Shown here in pieces: positions 61,725 to 64,000 of a DNA stretch of 64,000 nucleotides (positions are counted from its first letter, which is position 1; each line of letters starts with the position of its first letter). The notes under the pieces are model-generated. The model searched no databases and had not been told where the DNA came from. It worked only from the letters and a program-made list of their open reading frames with translations. Location: NCBI RefSeq assembly GCF_013664685.1, contig NZ_JAAKDE010000008.1, positions 53,589 to 117,588 of the forward strand. The letters are read 5' to 3'. The position numbers were made by a program, and so were the translations under genes. Source of the stretch: Capillibacterium thermochitinicola. GTDB lineage: Bacteria > Bacillota > UBA4882 > UBA10575.

Positions 61725-62804
61725 TTGGCTTATCGGATTACGCTAATCCCGGGTGACGGGACCGGACCGGAAATCACGGCCGCGACGAAAAGGGTGATTG
61801 AAGCGACGGGCGTTGCCATCGACTGGGATGTGCAACATGCCGGTGTTGATGTGTTGGCCGAAAAGGGGACGCCGCTGCCGGATGAAGTGTTGGCTTCGAT
61901 CCGCCGGAACAAGGCGGCTTTAAAGGGGCCGATTACTACGCCGATCGGGACCGGTTTCCGCAGTGTGAACGTGGCCTTACGGCAGGCTTTAAACCTGTAT
62001 GCCTGCGTGCGGCCGTGTAAAACCTACCCCGGGGTTCGTTCGCGCTACAGCGATGTGGACCTGGTCGTGATCCGGGAGAATACGGAAGACCTTTATGCGG
62101 GCGTGGAGTATGATGCCGAGACCCCGGAAGCCAAGAAGATCATCGAGATGGCGCCTCAAGGCAAGATCGACCCCGCCGCGGCGATTTCGATCAAACCGAT
62201 CTCCAGAACGGGGAGCGAACGGATTATTCGTTATGCCTTTGAGTACGCGCGGCGCCATGGTCGCCGTAAAGTAACGGCGGTGGCAAAGGCCAATATTATG
62301 AAGTTTACCGACGGCCTTTTTTACCGGGTCGGACGGGAGATTGCCGCCGAGTACGAAGGGATTATCGAATACAATGAGGTCCTGGTGGATGCCCTCTGTA
62401 TGCAACTGGTGCAACGGCCGGAGAATTTTGACGTCTTGGTCATGCCCAATCTTTACGGGGATATTGTTTCGGACCTTTGCGCCGGGCTGGTCGGCGGTTT
62501 GGGAGTGGCCCCGGGGGCGAACATCGGCACGGAAGCGGCGCTTTTTGAGCCGACCCATGGCTCCGCACCCAAATATAAAGGACAGAACAAGGTGAACCCG
62601 TGTGCCATGATCCTGTCCGGTGTTTTGATGCTCCGTCATCTGGGGGAGAAAGACGCGGCCGACCGTTTGGAGCGGGCAGTGGCTGCGGTGATCCGCGAAG
62701 GGAAGTATGTTACTTACGATCTGAAAGAAGACCGCAACGATCCGACCGCGGTTGGCACCAGTGAGATGGCCGATGCGATCATTGCGCAATTAAAACAAAA
62801 CTAG
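61725..62804 (+). CDS. NAD-type isocitrate dehydrogenase (IDH/IPMDH family)
   Basis: A 359-residue beta-decarboxylating dehydrogenase starting at TTG 61725, eight bases after AAGGAG; ATG 61719 is too close to the site. Motifs: [13 protein letters not shown] at the start, [18 protein letters not shown] near 70, [17 protein letters not shown] near 108, and [17 protein letters not shown] near 244. The pattern [17 protein letters not shown] with [14 protein letters not shown] favours isocitrate over isopropylmalate. It feeds 2-oxoglutarate to amino-acid synthesis. Confidence 0.88.
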   Translation: MAYRITLIPGDGTGPEITAATKRVIEATGVAIDWDVQHAGVDVLAEKGTPLPDEVLASIRRNKAALKGPITTPIGTGFRSVNVALRQALNLYACVRPCKTYPGVRSRYSDVDLVVIRENTEDLYAGVEYDAETPEAKKIIEMAPQGKIDPAAAISIKPISRTGSERIIRYAFEYARRHGRRKVTAVAKANIMKFTDGLFYRVGREIAAEYEGIIEYNEVLVDALCMQLVQRPENFDVLVMPNLYGDIVSDLCAGLVGGLGVAPGANIGTEAALFEPTHGSAPKYKGQNKVNPCAMILSGVLMLRHLGEKDAADRLERAVAAVIREGKYVTYDLKEDRNDPTAVGTSEMADAIIAQLKQN

Positions 62805-62827
62805 ACTGGGTCGTTGCCTGCATAGTG

Positions 62828-62857
62828 AAGAACCGCCCTTTTTCGGGCGGTTCTTTT
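62828..62857 (+). terminator. Terminator after the isocitrate dehydrogenase gene
   Basis: The stem AAGAACCGCCC / GGGCGGTTCTT (62828-62838 and 62845-62855) with a TTTTTC loop is followed by TT. Confidence 0.85.
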
Positions 62858-62939
62858 GTTATGCACGACAGACTGAACAATGATAAACCGATTGATCGGT
62901 TCCCGGCGGTGAAGCAACTGACCAGCGCGGTTAAAACAT

Positions 62940-64000
62940 CTAAAAAAAGGGGTATTGCATTTGCTTAACCCCGCCCGGCCAGCCGGTGAGGGTCTCTTCC
63001 GTATCAGCCCAGACTTCCCGAAACTTCGCTTGAATAGGCGCGAGGGAGGCGGAAACGGTTACCGCTTCCGTCCGTTCCGGCGGCTGGACCGCCAAAAGCC
63101 GGTAACCCCGCTGGTCCCGATTGACCAGGAGGGGCGAGCAGGCCAACACTTCAATCTCCAGCCCGGGCGGCCACAGTTTTTTACGGAGGTGAAGAGTGAG
63201 CATCAATCCGCAGTCACTGTAGCGCCAGCGTTGGTTGGAGAGAAAATTCCCCAGGGAATAGGCGACCAAACAAGTTTTTGGGTGATTGGCGAAAGGATCG
63301 GTGGTCACCACTTTTTCCAACGGCCTGATAACATGGGGGTGACTGCCCAGAATCACATCCACCCCCAAAGCACAAAGCCGGGCAAAGAGTTTTTGCTCGG
63401 CCATGGTGGGATAACGGACATATTCCTGGCCGTAATGGAGCGCCATGATGATCCCATCCACCCCGGCGGCCTTTAACTCGCGAATCTGCCGCCCAATTTT
63501 GGCAAAATCCAAGGTGTTGAGCATCCAGCGTTGATCAGGGGGAAAGGAAAGACCATTGGTTATGGTTGTATAAGAGAGGAAACCCAGCTTAATTCCGTCG
63601 CCTTCCACGATGTGGTAGGGTTTATCTTGACTGTTTTTTCTGGTGCCGGTGGCGGTAAGGCCCACCGCTTCCAAATGGTCAAGGGTTCTTACAATTCCGT
63701 CGGTTCCCTGGTCCAATGAATGATTATGGGCGGTAAAGACCAGATCAAAACCCGCCCAGCGCAAGGCCTCCGCCAGTTGGTAAGGGGTGTTGAACCGGGG
63801 GTAGCCGGATAACCGGTCATACTCGGCGGTCAGTGTTGTTTCCAGGACACCGACCGTTAAATCCGCAGCCTTTAAAGCAGGCTGCAAGGGGGCAAAAATC
63901 GGCCGGAAATCATAGCTTTTTTCTTCAGGCAAAAAGGCGGAGTTGACAACCGGCATATGCATAACCAGATCGCCAACGGCGGTCAGCGTGAGGCCGGGGG
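62940..64000 (-). CDS. CapA-family (PGA_cap) metallophosphatase-like protein, 5' end cut by window
   Basis: The frame stays open to the window edge. Reading upstream of the first internal Met gives LTLTAVGDLVMHMP, the CapA start motif, so the N-terminus lies outside. At least 353 residues are visible. The CapA/PGA_cap fold is indicated by GVLETTLTAEYDRLSGY, FDLVFTAHNHSLDQG, GVDGIIMALHYGQEY and VDVILGSHPHV. Family members occur in polyglutamate capsule export and in bacterial cell-wall metabolism. Whether a signal peptide precedes it cannot be seen. Confidence 0.88.
   Translation of the reverse strand, partial: PGLTLTAVGDLVMHMPVVNSAFLPEEKSYDFRPIFAPLQPALKAADLTVGVLETTLTAEYDRLSGYPRFNTPYQLAEALRWAGFDLVFTAHNHSLDQGTDGIVRTLDHLEAVGLTATGTRKNSQDKPYHIVEGDGIKLGFLSYTTITNGLSFPPDQRWMLNTLDFAKIGRQIRELKAAGVDGIIMALHYGQEYVRYPTMAEQKLFARLCALGVDVILGSHPHVIRPLEKVVTTDPFANHPKTCLVAYSLGNFLSNQRWRYSDCGLMLTLHLRKKLWPPGLEIEVLACSPLLVNRDQRGYRLLAVQPPERTEAVTVSASLAPIQAKFREVWADTEETLTGWPGGVKQMQYPFF

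Noticed and set aside
1..64000. Mobile elements, CRISPR arrays, tRNA and rRNA genes.
   Set aside because: No transposase, integrase, regular spacer-repeat pattern or cloverleaf sequence was recognised by eye; this is not a tool-based exclusion.

Overview
The window is chromosomal DNA from an endospore-forming member of the Bacillota (Firmicutes) that also looks diderm. The Bacillota assignment rests on PolC-type DNA polymerase III, the TRAP protein MtrB, SpoVS, a SigH-like sigma factor, an SspF-like small acid-soluble spore protein and two YjcZ-like micro-proteins. Gene orders match that group too: cdsA-dxr-rseP-ispG-proS-polC, infC-rpmI-rplT, yceD-rpmF-plsX-fabD-fabG-acpP-fabF-rnc and smc-ftsY. 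Features unusual for a monoderm Gram-positive are an ExbB-ExbD-TonB set, a beta-barrel-like protein ending in a C-terminal Phe, and an SLH-coiled-coil protein. A deep-branching diderm clostridial or Limnochordia-like lineage is my inference; no 16S or other phylogenetic marker was tested.

Layout. 1-12200: the isoprenoid, lipid, translation and replication cluster (partial cdsA, an AI-2E family permease, dxr, rseP, a zinc-ribbon protein, ispG, proS, a glycosyltransferase, polC). 12420-14634: lspA, lgt and rluD. 14615-16019: the infC-rpmI-rplT operon with its own promoter, leader and terminator; infC appears to start at ATT. 16044-19524: an rRNA methyltransferase, malic enzyme, a membrane RCK_C protein, mtrB and two micro-proteins. 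19786-24744: a thioredoxin-domain YyaL protein, a TPR protein and a MurD-like ligase. 24876-30372: an asparagine-synthetase-like protein lacking the catalytic Cys, aspartokinase, a DUF445 protein and an aspartate aminotransferase. 30767-35426: the exbB-exbD-tonB-like genes, a cohesin-like exported protein and an SLH protein. 35464-41580: rpmF and the fatty-acid/phospholipid genes, ending with rnc. 41675-48477: spoVS, a sigma factor, smc, ftsY and a DUF421/DUF4363 pair. 48780-52681: glutamate dehydrogenase and NfnAB. 52739-56145 (minus strand): a lipoprotein, an amidase, the barrel protein and a spore protein. 56261-64000: a zinc-ribbon protein, murC, a DUF362 ferredoxin protein, a YpiB-like protein, a DUF523 protein, a membrane-anchored protein, comEB, NAD-type isocitrate dehydrogenase and a CapA-like protein that runs off the window.

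The parts fit an anaerobic-type metabolism: NfnAB next to glutamate dehydrogenase for NADPH and glutamate balance, malic enzyme, and isocitrate dehydrogenase. The envelope genes suggest a cell with both an outer membrane and endospores. The most interesting region is 30767-35426. There, a TonB-type energy-transduction module appears in one operon with a cohesin-domain exported protein and an SLH-domain protein, and no TonB-dependent receptor is visible in the window. Many genes start at TTG. I chose starts by ribosome-binding-site spacing, so several differ from the longest open frame. No tRNA, rRNA, CRISPR array, insertion sequence or prophage was recognised.
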